The position numbers and the translations under genes were made by a program. The notes under the pieces are model-generated. The model did not search any database. It saw only the letters and a program-made list of their open reading frames with translations, and had not been told where the DNA came from. Below are positions 37,220 to 52,425 of a stretch of DNA of 64,000 bases, piece after piece. Source of the DNA: Parietaria judaica (Eukaryota > Streptophyta > Magnoliopsida > Rosales > Urticaceae); contig OX940870.1 of assembly GCA_954871525.1 (NCBI GenBank), positions 18,507,501-18,571,500 on the forward strand. Reading direction: 5' to 3'. Within the stretch, counting starts at the first letter, position 1. The number at the start of each line of letters is the position of its first letter.

Positions 37220-40200
37220 TTGCGACAAGATTTTAGGATCGATATCGTTCCTTTTCAAGAAAAAACAAACGTTATTTTCAGTAGTACGACCCAAATGAAA
37301 GTCTCGACATTAAATTTGGCATCAAGAACGTATCATACTTTCGCTCGTATGGAAAGTAAGTTTTTAACGTATCGGTTGCATTTTTATCGCTTTCACAATG
37401 GCTTATTGAAACTAGAAAAAATTTCTTTGCCATTTAACTATTAAAATAAGTAAAATAGATACAATTACACGTTATTAGGGTGTCGAAAGTTTAGTTTTTG
37501 TTAAGAAAATCTTTTTATTATGGTTCTTTACCCTATAAGAGAAAACAAGACTCAATTTTTTTTGTCGAGCACGTGTTAGTCGTTGCGAAAAGATTTTAGG
37601 GTCGATATCGTTCCTTTTCAAGAAAAAACTAATGTGATTTCTATTAGTACGACCCAATTGAAGGTCTCGACATTAAATTTGGCATCAAGAATACATCGTA
37701 CTTTCGCTCGTATGGAAACTAAGTTTTTAACGTATCGGTTGTGTTTTTATCGCTTTCACAATGGCTTATTGAAACTAGAAGATATTTCTTCTCCATTTAC
37801 CTATTAATATAAGTAAAAGTGATACAATTAAACGTTATTAGTGTGTCGAAAGTTTGAATTTTGTTAAAAAAATCTTATTATTATGGTTCTTTACCCTAAA
37901 AGAGGAAAATGACTCAGTTTTTTGGCCGAGCACGTGTTAATCGTTGTGACAAGATTTTAGGATCCATATCATTCTTATTCCAGAAAAAACTAACGTTATT
38001 TTCATTAGTGCAACCCAAATGAAGGTCTCGACATTAAATTTTGTATCAAGAACGCATCGTACTTTCGCTCGTATGGAAACTACGTTTTTATTGTATCGGT
38101 TGTGTTTTTATCGCTTTCATAATGGCTTATTGAAACTAGAAGATATTTCTTCGCCATTTACCTATTTATATAAGTAAAAGTGATACAATTAAACGTTATT
38201 AGGTTGTCGAATGTTTAATTTTTGTTAAAAAAATCTTGTTATTATGGTTCTTTAACCTAAAAGAGTAAAAATACTGAGTTTTATTTGTCGAGCACATGTT
38301 AATCGTTGCGACAAGATTTTAGGATCGATATCGTTCCTTTTCAAGAAAAAACAAACGTTATTTTCAGTAGTACGACCCAAATGAAAGTCTCGACATTAAA
38401 TTTGGCATCAAGAACGTATCATACTTTCGCTCGTATGGAAAGTAAGTTTTTAACGTATCGGTTGCATTTTTATCGCTTTCACAATGGCTTATTGAAACTA
38501 GAAAAAATTTCTTTGCCATTTAACTATTAAAATAAGTAAAATAGATACAATTACACGTTATTAGGGTGTCGAAAGTTTAGTTTTTGTTAAGAAAATCTTT
38601 TTATTATGGTTCTTTACCCTATAAGAGAAAACAAGACTCAATTTTTTTTGTCGAGCACGTGTTAGTCGTTGCGAAAAGATTTTAGGGTCGATATCGTTCC
38701 TTTTCAAGAAAAAACTAATGTGATTTCTATTAGTACGACCCAATTGAAGGTCTCGACATTAAATTTGGCATCAAGAATACATCGTACTTTCGCTCGTATG
38801 GAAACTAAGTTTTTAACGTATCGGTTGTGTTTTTATCGCTTTCACAATGGCTTATTGAAACTAGAAGATATTTCTTCTCCATTTACCTATTAATATAAGT
38901 AAAAGTGATACAATTAAACGTTATTAGTGTGTCGAAAGTTTGAATTTTGTTAAAAAAATCTTATTATTATGGTTCTTTACCCTAAAAGAGGAAAATGACT
39001 CAGTTTTTTGGCCGAGCACGTGTTAATCGTTGTGACAAGATTTTAGGATCCATATCATTCTTATTCCAGAAAAAACTAACGTTATTTTCATTAGTGCAAC
39101 CCAAATGAAGGTCTCGACATTAAATTTTGTATCAAGAACGCATCGTACTTTCGCTCGTATGGAAACTACGTTTTTATTGTATCGGTTGTGTTTTTATCGC
39201 TTTCATAATGGCTTATTGAAACTAGAAGATATTTCTTCGCCATTTACCTATTTATATAAGTAAAAGTGATACAATTAAACGTTATTAGGTTGTCGAATGT
39301 TTAATTTTTGTTAAAAAAATCTTGTTATTATGGTTCTTTAACCTAAAAGAGTAAAAATACTGAGTTTTATTTGTCGAGCACATGTTAATCGTTGCGACAA
39401 GATTTTAGGATCGATATCGTTCCTTTTCAAGAAAAAACAAACGTTATTTTCAGTAGTACGACCCAAATGAAAGTCTCGACATTAAATTTGGCATCAAGAA
39501 CGTATCATACTTTCGCTCGTATGGAAAGTAAGTTTTTAACGTATCGGTTGCATTTTTATCGCTTTCACAATGGCTTATTGAAACTAGAAAAAATTTCTTT
39601 GCCATTTAACTATTAAAATAAGTAAAATAGATACAATTACACGTTATTAGGGTGTCGAAAGTTTAGTTTTTGTTAAGAAAATCTTTTTATTATGGTTCTT
39701 TACCCTATAAGAGAAAACAAGACTCAATTTTTTTTGTCGAGCACGTGTTAGTCGTTGCGAAAAGATTTTAGGGTCGATATCGTTCCTTTTCAAGAAAAAA
39801 CTAATGTGATTTCTATTAGTACGACCCAATTGAAGGTCTCGACATTAAATTTGGCATCAAGAATACATCGTACTTTCGCTCGTATGGAAACTAAGTTTTT
39901 AACGTATCGGTTGTGTTTTTATCGCTTTCACAATGGCTTATTGAAACTAGAAGATATTTCTTCTCCATTTACCTATTAATATAAGTAAAAGTGATACAAT
40001 TAAACGTTATTAGTGTGTCGAAAGTTTGAATTTTGTTAAAAAAATCTTATTATTATGGTTCTTTACCCTAAAAGAGGAAAATGACTCAGTTTTTTGGCCG
40101 AGCACGTGTTAATCGTTGTGACAAGATTTTAGGATCCATATCATTCTTATTCCAGAAAAAACTAACGTTATTTTCATTAGTGCAACCCAAATGAAGGTCT

Positions 40201-43200
40201 CGACATTAAATTTTGTATCAAGAACGCATCGTACTTTCGCTCGTATGGAAACTACGTTTTTATTGTATCGGTTGTGTTTTTATCGCTTTCATAATGGCTT
40301 ATTGAAACTAGAAGATATTTCTTCGCCATTTACCTATTTATATAAGTAAAAGTGATACAATTAAACGTTATTAGGTTGTCGAATGTTTAATTTTTGTTAA
40401 AAAAATCTTGTTATTATGGTTCTTTAACCTAAAAGAGTAAAAATACTGAGTTTTATTTGTCGAGCACATGTTAATCGTTGCGACAAGATTTTAGGATCGA
40501 TATCGTTCCTTTTCAAGAAAAAACAAACGTTATTTTCAGTAGTACGACCCAAATGAAAGTCTCGACATTAAATTTGGCATCAAGAACGTATCATACTTTC
40601 GCTCGTATGGAAAGTAAGTTTTTAACGTATCGGTTGCATTTTTATCGCTTTCACAATGGCTTATTGAAACTAGAAAAAATTTCTTTGCCATTTAACTATT
40701 AAAATAAGTAAAATAGATACAATTACACGTTATTAGGGTGTCGAAAGTTTAGTTTTTGTTAAGAAAATCTTTTTATTATGGTTCTTTACCCTATAAGAGA
40801 AAACAAGACTCAATTTTTTTTGTCGAGCACGTGTTAGTCGTTGCGAAAAGATTTTAGGGTCGATATCGTTCCTTTTCAAGAAAAAACTAATGTGATTTCT
40901 ATTAGTACGACCCAATTGAAGGTCTCGACATTAAATTTGGCATCAAGAATACATCGTACTTTCGCTCGTATGGAAACTAAGTTTTTAACGTATCGGTTGT
41001 GTTTTTATCGCTTTCACAATGGCTTATTGAAACTAGAAGATATTTCTTCTCCATTTACCTATTAATATAAGTAAAAGTGATACAATTAAACGTTATTAGT
41101 GTGTCGAAAGTTTGAATTTTGTTAAAAAAATCTTATTATTATGGTTCTTTACCCTAAAAGAGGAAAATGACTCAGTTTTTTGGCCGAGCACGTGTTAATC
41201 GTTGTGACAAGATTTTAGGATCCATATCATTCTTATTCCAGAAAAAACTAACGTTATTTTCATTAGTGCAACCCAAATGAAGGTCTCGACATTAAATTTT
41301 GTATCAAGAACGCATCGTACTTTCGCTCGTATGGAAACTACGTTTTTATTGTATCGGTTGTGTTTTTATCGCTTTCATAATGGCTTATTGAAACTAGAAG
41401 ATATTTCTTCGCCATTTACCTATTTATATAAGTAAAAGTGATACAATTAAACGTTATTAGGTTGTCGAATGTTTAATTTTTGTTAAAAAAATCTTGTTAT
41501 TATGGTTCTTTAACCTAAAAGAGTAAAAATACTGAGTTTTATTTGTCGAGCACATGTTAATCGTTGCGACAAGATTTTAGGATCGATATCGTTCCTTTTC
41601 AAGAAAAAACAAACGTTATTTTCAGTAGTACGACCCAAATGAAAGTCTCGACATTAAATTTGGCATCAAGAACGTATCATACTTTCGCTCGTATGGAAAG
41701 TAAGTTTTTAACGTATCGGTTGCATTTTTATCGCTTTCACAATGGCTTATTGAAACTAGAAAAAATTTCTTTGCCATTTAACTATTAAAATAAGTAAAAT
41801 AGATACAATTACACGTTATTAGGGTGTCGAAAGTTTAGTTTTTGTTAAGAAAATCTTTTTATTATGGTTCTTTACCCTATAAGAGAAAACAAGACTCAAT
41901 TTTTTTTGTCGAGCACGTGTTAGTCGTTGCGAAAAGATTTTAGGGTCGATATCGTTCCTTTTCAAGAAAAAACTAATGTGATTTCTATTAGTACGACCCA
42001 ATTGAAGGTCTCGACATTAAATTTGGCATCAAGAATACATCGTACTTTCGCTCGTATGGAAACTAAGTTTTTAACGTATCGGTTGTGTTTTTATCGCTTT
42101 CACAATGGCTTATTGAAACTAGAAGATATTTCTTCTCCATTTACCTATTAATATAAGTAAAAGTGATACAATTAAACGTTATTAGTGTGTCGAAAGTTTG
42201 AATTTTGTTAAAAAAATCTTATTATTATGGTTCTTTACCCTAAAAGAGGAAAATGACTCAGTTTTTTGGCCGAGCACGTGTTAATCGTTGTGACAAGATT
42301 TTAGGATCCATATCATTCTTATTCCAGAAAAAACTAACGTTATTTTCATTAGTGCAACCCAAATGAAGGTCTCGACATTAAATTTTGTATCAAGAACGCA
42401 TCGTACTTTCGCTCGTATGGAAACTACGTTTTTATTGTATCGGTTGTGTTTTTATCGCTTTCATAATGGCTTATTGAAACTAGAAGATATTTCTTCGCCA
42501 TTTACCTATTTATATAAGTAAAAGTGATACAATTAAACGTTATTAGGTTGTCGAATGTTTAATTTTTGTTAAAAAAATCTTGTTATTATGGTTCTTTAAC
42601 CTAAAAGAGTAAAAATACTGAGTTTTATTTGTCGAGCACATGTTAATCGTTGCGACAAGATTTTAGGATCGATATCGTTCCTTTTCAAGAAAAAACAAAC
42701 GTTATTTTCAGTAGTACGACCCAAATGAAAGTCTCGACATTAAATTTGGCATCAAGAACGTATCATACTTTCGCTCGTATGGAAAGTAAGTTTTTAACGT
42801 ATCGGTTGCATTTTTATCGCTTTCACAATGGCTTATTGAAACTAGAAAAAATTTCTTTGCCATTTAACTATTAAAATAAGTAAAATAGATACAATTACAC
42901 GTTATTAGGGTGTCGAAAGTTTAGTTTTTGTTAAGAAAATCTTTTTATTATGGTTCTTTACCCTATAAGAGAAAACAAGACTCAATTTTTTTTGTCGAGC
43001 ACGTGTTAGTCGTTGCGAAAAGATTTTAGGGTCGATATCGTTCCTTTTCAAGAAAAAACTAATGTGATTTCTATTAGTACGACCCAATTGAAGGTCTCGA
43101 CATTAAATTTGGCATCAAGAATACATCGTACTTTCGCTCGTATGGAAACTAAGTTTTTAACGTATCGGTTGTGTTTTTATCGCTTTCACAATGGCTTATT

Positions 43201-46200
43201 GAAACTAGAAGATATTTCTTCTCCATTTACCTATTAATATAAGTAAAAGTGATACAATTAAACGTTATTAGTGTGTCGAAAGTTTGAATTTTGTTAAAAA
43301 AATCTTATTATTATGGTTCTTTACCCTAAAAGAGGAAAATGACTCAGTTTTTTGGCCGAGCACGTGTTAATCGTTGTGACAAGATTTTAGGATCCATATC
43401 ATTCTTATTCCAGAAAAAACTAACGTTATTTTCATTAGTGCAACCCAAATGAAGGTCTCGACATTAAATTTTGTATCAAGAACGCATCGTACTTTCGCTC
43501 GTATGGAAACTACGTTTTTATTGTATCGGTTGTGTTTTTATCGCTTTCATAATGGCTTATTGAAACTAGAAGATATTTCTTCGCCATTTACCTATTTATA
43601 TAAGTAAAAGTGATACAATTAAACGTTATTAGGTTGTCGAATGTTTAATTTTTGTTAAAAAAATCTTGTTATTATGGTTCTTTAACCTAAAAGAGTAAAA
43701 ATACTGAGTTTTATTTGTCGAGCACATGTTAATCGTTGCGACAAGATTTTAGGATCGATATCGTTCCTTTTCAAGAAAAAACAAACGTTATTTTCAGTAG
43801 TACGACCCAAATGAAAGTCTCGACATTAAATTTGGCATCAAGAACGTATCATACTTTCGCTCGTATGGAAAGTAAGTTTTTAACGTATCGGTTGCATTTT
43901 TATCGCTTTCACAATGGCTTATTGAAACTAGAAAAAATTTCTTTGCCATTTAACTATTAAAATAAGTAAAATAGATACAATTACACGTTATTAGGGTGTC
44001 GAAAGTTTAGTTTTTGTTAAGAAAATCTTTTTATTATGGTTCTTTACCCTATAAGAGAAAACAAGACTCAATTTTTTTTGTCGAGCACGTGTTAGTCGTT
44101 GCGAAAAGATTTTAGGGTCGATATCGTTCCTTTTCAAGAAAAAACTAATGTGATTTCTATTAGTACGACCCAATTGAAGGTCTCGACATTAAATTTGGCA
44201 TCAAGAATACATCGTACTTTCGCTCGTATGGAAACTAAGTTTTTAACGTATCGGTTGTGTTTTTATCGCTTTCACAATGGCTTATTGAAACTAGAAGATA
44301 TTTCTTCTCCATTTACCTATTAATATAAGTAAAAGTGATACAATTAAACGTTATTAGTGTGTCGAAAGTTTGAATTTTGTTAAAAAAATCTTATTATTAT
44401 GGTTCTTTACCCTAAAAGAGGAAAATGACTCAGTTTTTTGGCCGAGCACGTGTTAATCGTTGTGACAAGATTTTAGGATCCATATCATTCTTATTCCAGA
44501 AAAAACTAACGTTATTTTCATTAGTGCAACCCAAATGAAGGTCTCGACATTAAATTTTGTATCAAGAACGCATCGTACTTTCGCTCGTATGGAAACTACG
44601 TTTTTATTGTATCGGTTGTGTTTTTATCGCTTTCATAATGGCTTATTGAAACTAGAAGATATTTCTTCGCCATTTACCTATTTATATAAGTAAAAGTGAT
44701 ACAATTAAACGTTATTAGGTTGTCAAATGTTTAATTTTTGTTAAAAAAATCTTGTTATTATGGTTCTTTAACCTAAAAGAGTAAAAATACTGAGTTTTAT
44801 TTGTCGAGCACATGTTAATCGTTGCGACAAGATTTTAGGATCGATATCGTTCCTTTTCAAGAAAAAACAAACGTTATTTTCAGTAGTACGACCCAAATGA
44901 AAGTCTCGACATTAAATTTGGCATCAAGAACGTATCATACTTTCGCTCGTATGGAAAGTAAGTTTTTAACGTATCGGTTGCATTTTTATCGCTTTCACAA
45001 TGGCTTATTGAAACTAGAAAAAATTTCTTTGCCATTTAACTATTAAAATAAGTAAAATAGATACAATTACACGTTATTAGGGTGTCGAAAGTTTAGTTTT
45101 TGTTAAGAAAATCTTTTTATTATGGTTCTTTACCCTATAAGAGAAAACAAGACTCAATTTTTTTTGTCGAGCACGTGTTAGTCGTTGCGAAAAGATTTTA
45201 GGGTCGATATCGTTCCTTTTCAAGAAAAAACTAATGTGATTTCTATTAGTACGACCCAATTGAAGGTCTCGATATTAAATTTGGCATCAAGAATACATCG
45301 TACTTTCGCTCGTATGGAAACTAAGTTTTTAACGTATCGGTTGTGTTTTTATCGCTTTCACAATGGCTTATTGAAACTAGAAGATATTTCTTCTCCATTT
45401 ACCTATTAATATAAGTAAAAGTGATACAATTAAACGTTATTAGTGTGTCGAAAGTTTGAATTTTGTTAAAAAAATCTTATTATTATGGTTCTTTACCCTA
45501 AAAGAGGAAAATGACTCAGTTTTTTGGCCGAGCACGTGTTAATCGTTGTGACAAGATTTTAGGATCCATATCATTCTTATTCCAGAAAAAACTAACGTTA
45601 TTTTCATTAGTGCAACCCAAATGAAGGTCTCGACATTAAATTTTGTATCAAGAACGCATCGTACTTTCGCTCGTATGGAAACTACGTTTTTATTGTATCG
45701 GTTGTGTTTTTATCGCTTTCATAATGGCTTATTGAAACTAGAAGATATTTCTTCGCCATTTACCTATTTATATAAGTAAAAGTGATACAATTAAACGTTA
45801 TTAGGTTGTCGAATGTTTAATTTTTGTTAAAAAAATCTTGTTATTATGGTTCTTTAACCTAAAAGAGTAAAAATACTGAGTTTTATTTGTCGAGCACATG
45901 TTAATCGTTGCGACAAGATTTTAGGATCGATATCGTTCCTTTTCAAGAAAAAACAAACGTTATTTTCAGTAGTACGACCCAAATGAAAGTCTCGACATTA
46001 AATTTGGCATCAAGAACGTATCATACTTTCGCTCGTATGGAAAGTAAGTTTTTAACGTATCGGTTGCATTTTTATCGCTTTCACAATGGCTTATTGAAAC
46101 TAGAAAAAATTTCTTTGCCATTTAACTATTAAAATAAGTAAAATAGATACAATTACACGTTATTAGGGTGTCGAAAGTTTAGTTTTTGTTAAGAAAATCT

Positions 46201-49200
46201 TTTTATTATGGTTCTTTACCCTATAAGAGAAAACAAGACTCAATTTTTTTTGTCGAGCACGTGTTAGTCGTTGCGAAAAGATTTTAGGGTCGATATCGTT
46301 CCTTTTCAAGAAAAAACTAATGTGATTTCTATTAGTACGACCCAATTGAAGGTCTCGACATTAAATTTGGCATCAAGAATACATCGTACTTTCGCTCGTA
46401 TGGAAACTAAGTTTTTAACGTATCGGTTGTGTTTTTATCGCTTTCACAATGGCTTATTGAAACTAGAAGATATTTCTTCTCCATTTACCTATTAATATAA
46501 GTAAAAGTGATACAATTAAACGTTATTAGTGTGTCGAAAGTTTGAATTTTGTTAAAAAAATCTTATTATTATGGTTCTTTACCCTAAAAGAGGAAAATGA
46601 CTCAGTTTTTTGGCCGAGCACGTGTTAATCGTTGTGACAAGATTTTAGGATCCATATCATTCTTATTCCAGAAAAAACTAACGTTATTTTCATTAGTGCA
46701 ACCCAAATGAAGGTCTCGACATTAAATTTTGTATCAAGAACGCATCGTACTTTCGCTCGTATGGAAACTACGTTTTTATTGTATCGGTTGTGTTTTTATC
46801 GCTTTCATAATGGCTTATTGAAACTAGAAGATATTTCTTCGCCATTTACCTATTTATATAAGTAAAAGTGATACAATTAAACGTTATTAGGTTGTCGAAT
46901 GTTTAATTTTTGTTAAAAAAATCTTGTTATTATGGTTCTTTAACCTAAAAGAGTAAAAATACTGAGTTTTATTTGTCGAGCACATGTTAATCGTTGCGAC
47001 AAGATTTTAGGATCGATATCGTTCCTTTTCAAGAAAAAACAAACGTTATTTTCAGTAGTACGACCCAAATGAAAGTCTCGACATTAAATTTGGCATCAAG
47101 AACGTATCATACTTTCGCTCGTATGGAAAGTAAGTTTTTAACGTATCGGTTGCATTTTTATCGCTTTCACAATGGCTTATTGAAACTAGAAAAAATTTCT
47201 TTGCCATTTAACTATTAAAATAAGTAAAATAGATACAATTACACGTTATTAGGGTGTCGAAAGTTTAGTTTTTGTTAAGAAAATCTTTTTATTATGGTTC
47301 TTTACCCTATAAGAGAAAACAAGACTCAATTTTTTTTGTCGAGCACGTGTTAGTCGTTGCGAAAAGATTTTAGGGTCGATATCGTTCCTTTTCAAGAAAA
47401 AACTAATGTGATTTCTATTAGTACGACCCAATTGAAGGTCTCGACATTAAATTTGGCATCAAGAATACATCGTACTTTCGCTCGTATGGAAACTAAGTTT
47501 TTAACGTATCGGTTGTGTTTTTATCGCTTTCACAATGGCTTATTGAAACTAGAAGATATTTCTTCTCCATTTACCTATTAATATAAGTAAAAGTGATACA
47601 ATTAAACGTTATTAGTGTGTCGAAAGTTTGAATTTTGTTAAAAAAATCTTATTATTATGGTTCTTTACCCTAAAAGAGGAAAATGACTCAGTTTTTTGGC
47701 CGAGCACGTGTTAATCGTTGTGACAAGATTTTAGGATCCATATCATTCTTATTCCAGAAAAAACTAACGTTATTTTCATTAGTGCAACCCAAATGAAGGT
47801 CTCGACATTAAATTTTGTATCAAGAACGCATCGTACTTTCGCTCGTATGGAAACTACGTTTTTATTGTATCGGTTGTGTTTTTATCGCTTTCATAATGGC
47901 TTATTGAAACTAGAAGATATTTCTTCGCCATTTACCTATTTATATAAGTAAAAGTGATACAATTAAACGTTATTAGGTTGTCGAATGTTTAATTTTTGTT
48001 AAAAAAATCTTGTTATTATGGTTCTTTAACCTAAAAGAGTAAAAATACTGAGTTTTATTTGTCGAGCACATGTTAATCGTTGCGACAAGATTTTAGGATC
48101 GATATCGTTCCTTTTCAAGAAAAAACAAACGTTATTTTCAGTAGTACGACCCAAATGAAAGTCTCGACATTAAATTTGGCATCAAGAACGTATCATACTT
48201 TCGCTCGTATGGAAAGTAAGTTTTTAACGTATCGGTTGCATTTTTATCGCTTTCACAATGGCTTATTGAAACTAGAAAAAATTTCTTTGCCATTTAACTA
48301 TTAAAATAAGTAAAATAGATACAATTACACGTTATTAGGGTGTCGAAAGTTTAGTTTTTGTTAAGAAAATCTTTTTATTATGGTTCTTTACCCTATAAGA
48401 GAAAACAAGACTCAATTTTTTTTGTCGAGCACGTGTTAGTCGTTGCGAAAAGATTTTAGGGTCGATATCGTTCCTTTTCAAGAAAAAACTAATGTGATTT
48501 CTATTAGTACGACCCAATTGAAGGTCTCGACATTAAATTTGGCATCAAGAATACATCGTACTTTCGCTCGTATGGAAACTAAGTTTTTAACGTATCGGTT
48601 GTGTTTTTATCGCTTTCACAATGGCTTATTGAAACTAGAAGATATTTCTTCTCCATTTACCTATTAATATAAGTAAAAGTGATACAATTAAACGTTATTA
48701 GTGTGTCGAAAGTTTGAATTTTGTTAAAAAAATCTTATTATTATGGTTCTTTACCCTAAAAGAGGAAAATGACTCAGTTTTTTGGCCGAGCACGTGTTAA
48801 TCGTTGTGACAAGATTTTAGGATCCATATCATTCTTATTCCAGAAAAAACTAACGTTATTTTCATTAGTGCAACCCAAATGAAGGTCTCGACATTAAATT
48901 TTGTATCAAGAACGCATCGTACTTTCGCTCGTATGGAAACTACGTTTTTATTGTATCGGTTGTGTTTTTATCGCTTTCATAATGGCTTATTGAAACTAGA
49001 AGATATTTCTTCGCCATTTACCTATTTATATAAGTAAAAGTGATACAATTAAACGTTATTAGGTTGTCGAATGTTTAATTTTTGTTAAAAAAATCTTGTT
49101 ATTATGGTTCTTTAACCTAAAAGAGTAAAAATACTGAGTTTTATTTGTCGAGCACATGTTAATCGTTGCGACAAGATTTTAGGATCGATATCGTTCCTTT

Positions 49201-50251
49201 TCAAGAAAAAACAAACGTTATTTTCAGTAGTACGACCCAAATGAAAGTCTCGACATTAAATTTGGCATCAAGAACGTATCATACTTTCGCTCGTATGGAA
49301 AGTAAGTTTTTAACGTATCGGTTGCATTTTTATCGCTTTCACAATGGCTTATTGAAACTAGAAAAAATTTCTTTGCCATTTAACTATTAAAATAAGTAAA
49401 ATAGATACAATTACACGTTATTAGGGTGTCGAAAGTTTAGTTTTTGTTAAGAAAATCTTTTTATTATGGTTCTTTACCCTATAAGAGAAAACAAGACTCA
49501 ATTTTTTTTGTCGAGCACGTGTTAGTCGTTGCGAAAAGATTTTAGGGTCGATATCGTTCCTTTTCAAGAAAAAACTAATGTGATTTCTATTAGTACGACC
49601 CAATTGAAGGTCTCGACATTAAATTTGGCATCAAGAATACATCGTACTTTCGCTCGTATGGAAACTAAGTTTTTAACGTATCGGTTGTGTTTTTATCGCT
49701 TTCACAATGGCTTATTGAAACTAGAAGATATTTCTTCTCCATTTACCTATTAATATAAGTAAAAGTGATACAATTAAACGTTATTAGTGTGTCGAAAGTT
49801 TGAATTTTGTTAAAAAAATCTTATTATTATGGTTCTTTACCCTAAAAGAGGAAAATGACTCAGTTTTTTGGCCGAGCACGTGTTAATCGTTGTGACAAGA
49901 TTTTAGGATCCATATCATTCTTATTCCAGAAAAAACTAACGTTATTTTCATTAGTGCAACCCAAATGAAGGTCTCGACATTAAATTTTGTATCAAGAACG
50001 CATCGTACTTTCGCTCGTATGGAAACTACGTTTTTATTGTATCGGTTGTGTTTTTATCGCTTTCATAATGGCTTATTGAAACTAGAAGATATTTCTTCGC
50101 CATTTACCTATTTATATAAGTAAAAGTGATACAATTAAACGTTATTAGGTTGTCGAATGTTTAATTTTTGTTAAAAAAATCTTGTTATTATGGTTCTTTA
50201 ACCTAAAAGAGTAAAAATACTGAGTTTTATTTGTCGAGCACATGTTAATCG
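37220..50251. repeat. HOR units 35-46, highly homogenised block
   Basis: Twelve successive units at exact 1086-bp steps, all with G at +274, G at +209 and 'ggt' in C. The only differences noticed over about 13 kb are A at 44725 (C of unit 41) and T at 45273 (B of unit 42). This is the most uniform stretch of the window, consistent with very recent expansion or conversion. Confidence 0.9.
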
Positions 50252-51338
50252 TTGCGACAAGATTTTAGGATCGATATCGTTCCTTTTCAAGAAAAAACAA
50301 ACGTTATTTTCAGTAGTACGACCCAAATGAAAGTCTCGACATTAAATTTGGCATCAAGAACGTATCATACTTTCGCTCGTATGGAAAGTAAGTTTTTAAC
50401 GTATCGGTTGCATTTTTATCGCTTTCACAATGGCTTATTGAAACTAGAAAAAATTTCTTTGCCATTTAACTATTAAAATAAGTAAAATAGATACAATTAC
50501 ACGTTATTAGGGTGTCGAAAGTTTAGTTTTTGTTAAGAAAATCTTTTTATTATGGTTCTTTACCCTATAAGAGAAAACAAGACTCAATTTTTTTTGTCGA
50601 GCACGTGTTAGTCGTTGCGAAAAGATTTTAGGGTCGATATCGTTCCTTTTCAAGAAAAAACTAATGTGATTTCTATTAGTACGACCCAATTGAAGGTCTC
50701 GACATTAAATTTGGCATCAAGAATACATCGTACTTTCGCTCGTATGGAAACTAAGTTTTTAACGTATCGGTTGTGTTTTTATCGCTTTCACAATGGCTTA
50801 TTGAAACTAGAAGATATTTCTTCTCCATTTACCTATTAATATAAGTAAAAGTGATACAATTAAACGTTATTAGTGTGTCGAAAGTTTGAATTTTGTTAAA
50901 AAAAATCTTATTATTATGGTTCTTTACCCTAAAAGAGGAAAATGACTCAGTTTTTTGGCCGAGCACGTGTTAATCGTTGTGACAAGATTTTAGGATCCAT
51001 ATCATTCTTATTCCAGAAAAAACTAACGTTATTTTCATTAGTGCAACCCAAATGAAGGTCTCGACATTAAATTTTGTATCAAGAACGCATCGTACTTTCG
51101 CTCGTATGGAAACTACGTTTTTATTGTATCGGTTGTGTTTTTATCGCTTTCATAATGGCTTATTGAAACTAGAAGATATTTCTTCGCCATTTACCTATTT
51201 ATATAAGTAAAAGTGATACAATTAAACGTTATTAGGTTGTCGAATGTTTAATTTTTGATAAAAAAATCTTGTTATTATGGTTCTTTAACCTAAAAGAGTA
51301 AAAATACTGAGTTTTATTTGTCGAGCACATGTTAATCG
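50252..51338. repeat. HOR unit 47, 1087 bp
   Basis: G at +274. The A run near the end of B has eight bases (50898-50905) instead of seven, which shifts the array register by 1 bp. C has a private A at 51258. Confidence 0.92.
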
Positions 51339-52425
51339 TTGCGACAAGATTTTAGGATCGATATCGTTCCTTTTCAAGAAAAAACAAACGTTATTTTCAG
51401 TAGTACGACCCAAATGAAAGTCTCGACATTAAATTTGGCATCAAGAACGTATCATACTTTCGCTCGTATGGAAAGTAAGTTTTTAACGTATCGGTTGCAT
51501 TTTTATCGCTTTCACAATGGCTTATTGAAACTAGAAAAAATTTCTTTCCCATTTAACTATTAAAATAAGTAAAATAGATACAATTACACGTTATTAGGGT
51601 GTCGAAAGTTTAATTTTTGTTAAGAAAATCTTTTTATTATGGTTCTTTACCCTATAAGAGAAAACAAGACTCAATTTTTTTTGTCGAGCACGTGTTAGTC
51701 GTTGCGAAAAGATTTTAGGGTCGATATCGTTCCTTTTCAAGAAAAAACTAATGTGATTTCTATTAGTACGACCCAATTGAAGGTCTCGACATTAAATTTG
51801 GCATCAAGAATACATCGTACATTCGCTCGTATGGAAACTAAGTTTTTAACGTATCGGTTGTGTTTTTATCGCTTTCACAATGGCTTATTGAAACTAGAAG
51901 ATATTTCTTCTCCATTTACCTATTAATATAAGTAAAAGTGATACAATTAAACGTTATTAGTGTGTCGAAAGTTTGAATTTTGTTAAAAAAATCTTATTAT
52001 TATGGTTCTTTACCCTAAAAGAGGAAAATGACTCAGTTTTTTTGGCCGAGCACGTGTTAATCGTTGTGACAAGATTTTAGGATCCATATCATTCTTATTC
52101 CAGAAAAAACTAACGTTATTTTCATTAGTGCAACCCAAATGAAGGTCTCGACATTAAATTTTGTATCAAGAACGCATCGTACTTTCGCTCGTATGGAAAC
52201 TACGTTTTTATTGTATCGGTTGTGTTTTTATCGCTTTCATAATGGCTTATTGAAACTAGAAGATATTTCTTCGCCATTTACCTATTTATATAAGTAAAAG
52301 TGATACAATTAAACGTTATTAGGTTGTCGAATGTTTAATTTTTGTTAAAAAAATCTTGTTATTATGGTTCTTTAACCTAAAAGAGTAAAAATACTGAGTT
52401 TTATTTGTCGAGCACATGTTAATCG
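51339..52425. repeat. HOR unit 48, 1087 bp, C-209 subtype
   Basis: C at 51548 and A at 51613 mark the C-209/A-274 subtype. B has A at 51821, and its T run 52037-52043 is one base longer than usual. Confidence 0.92.
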
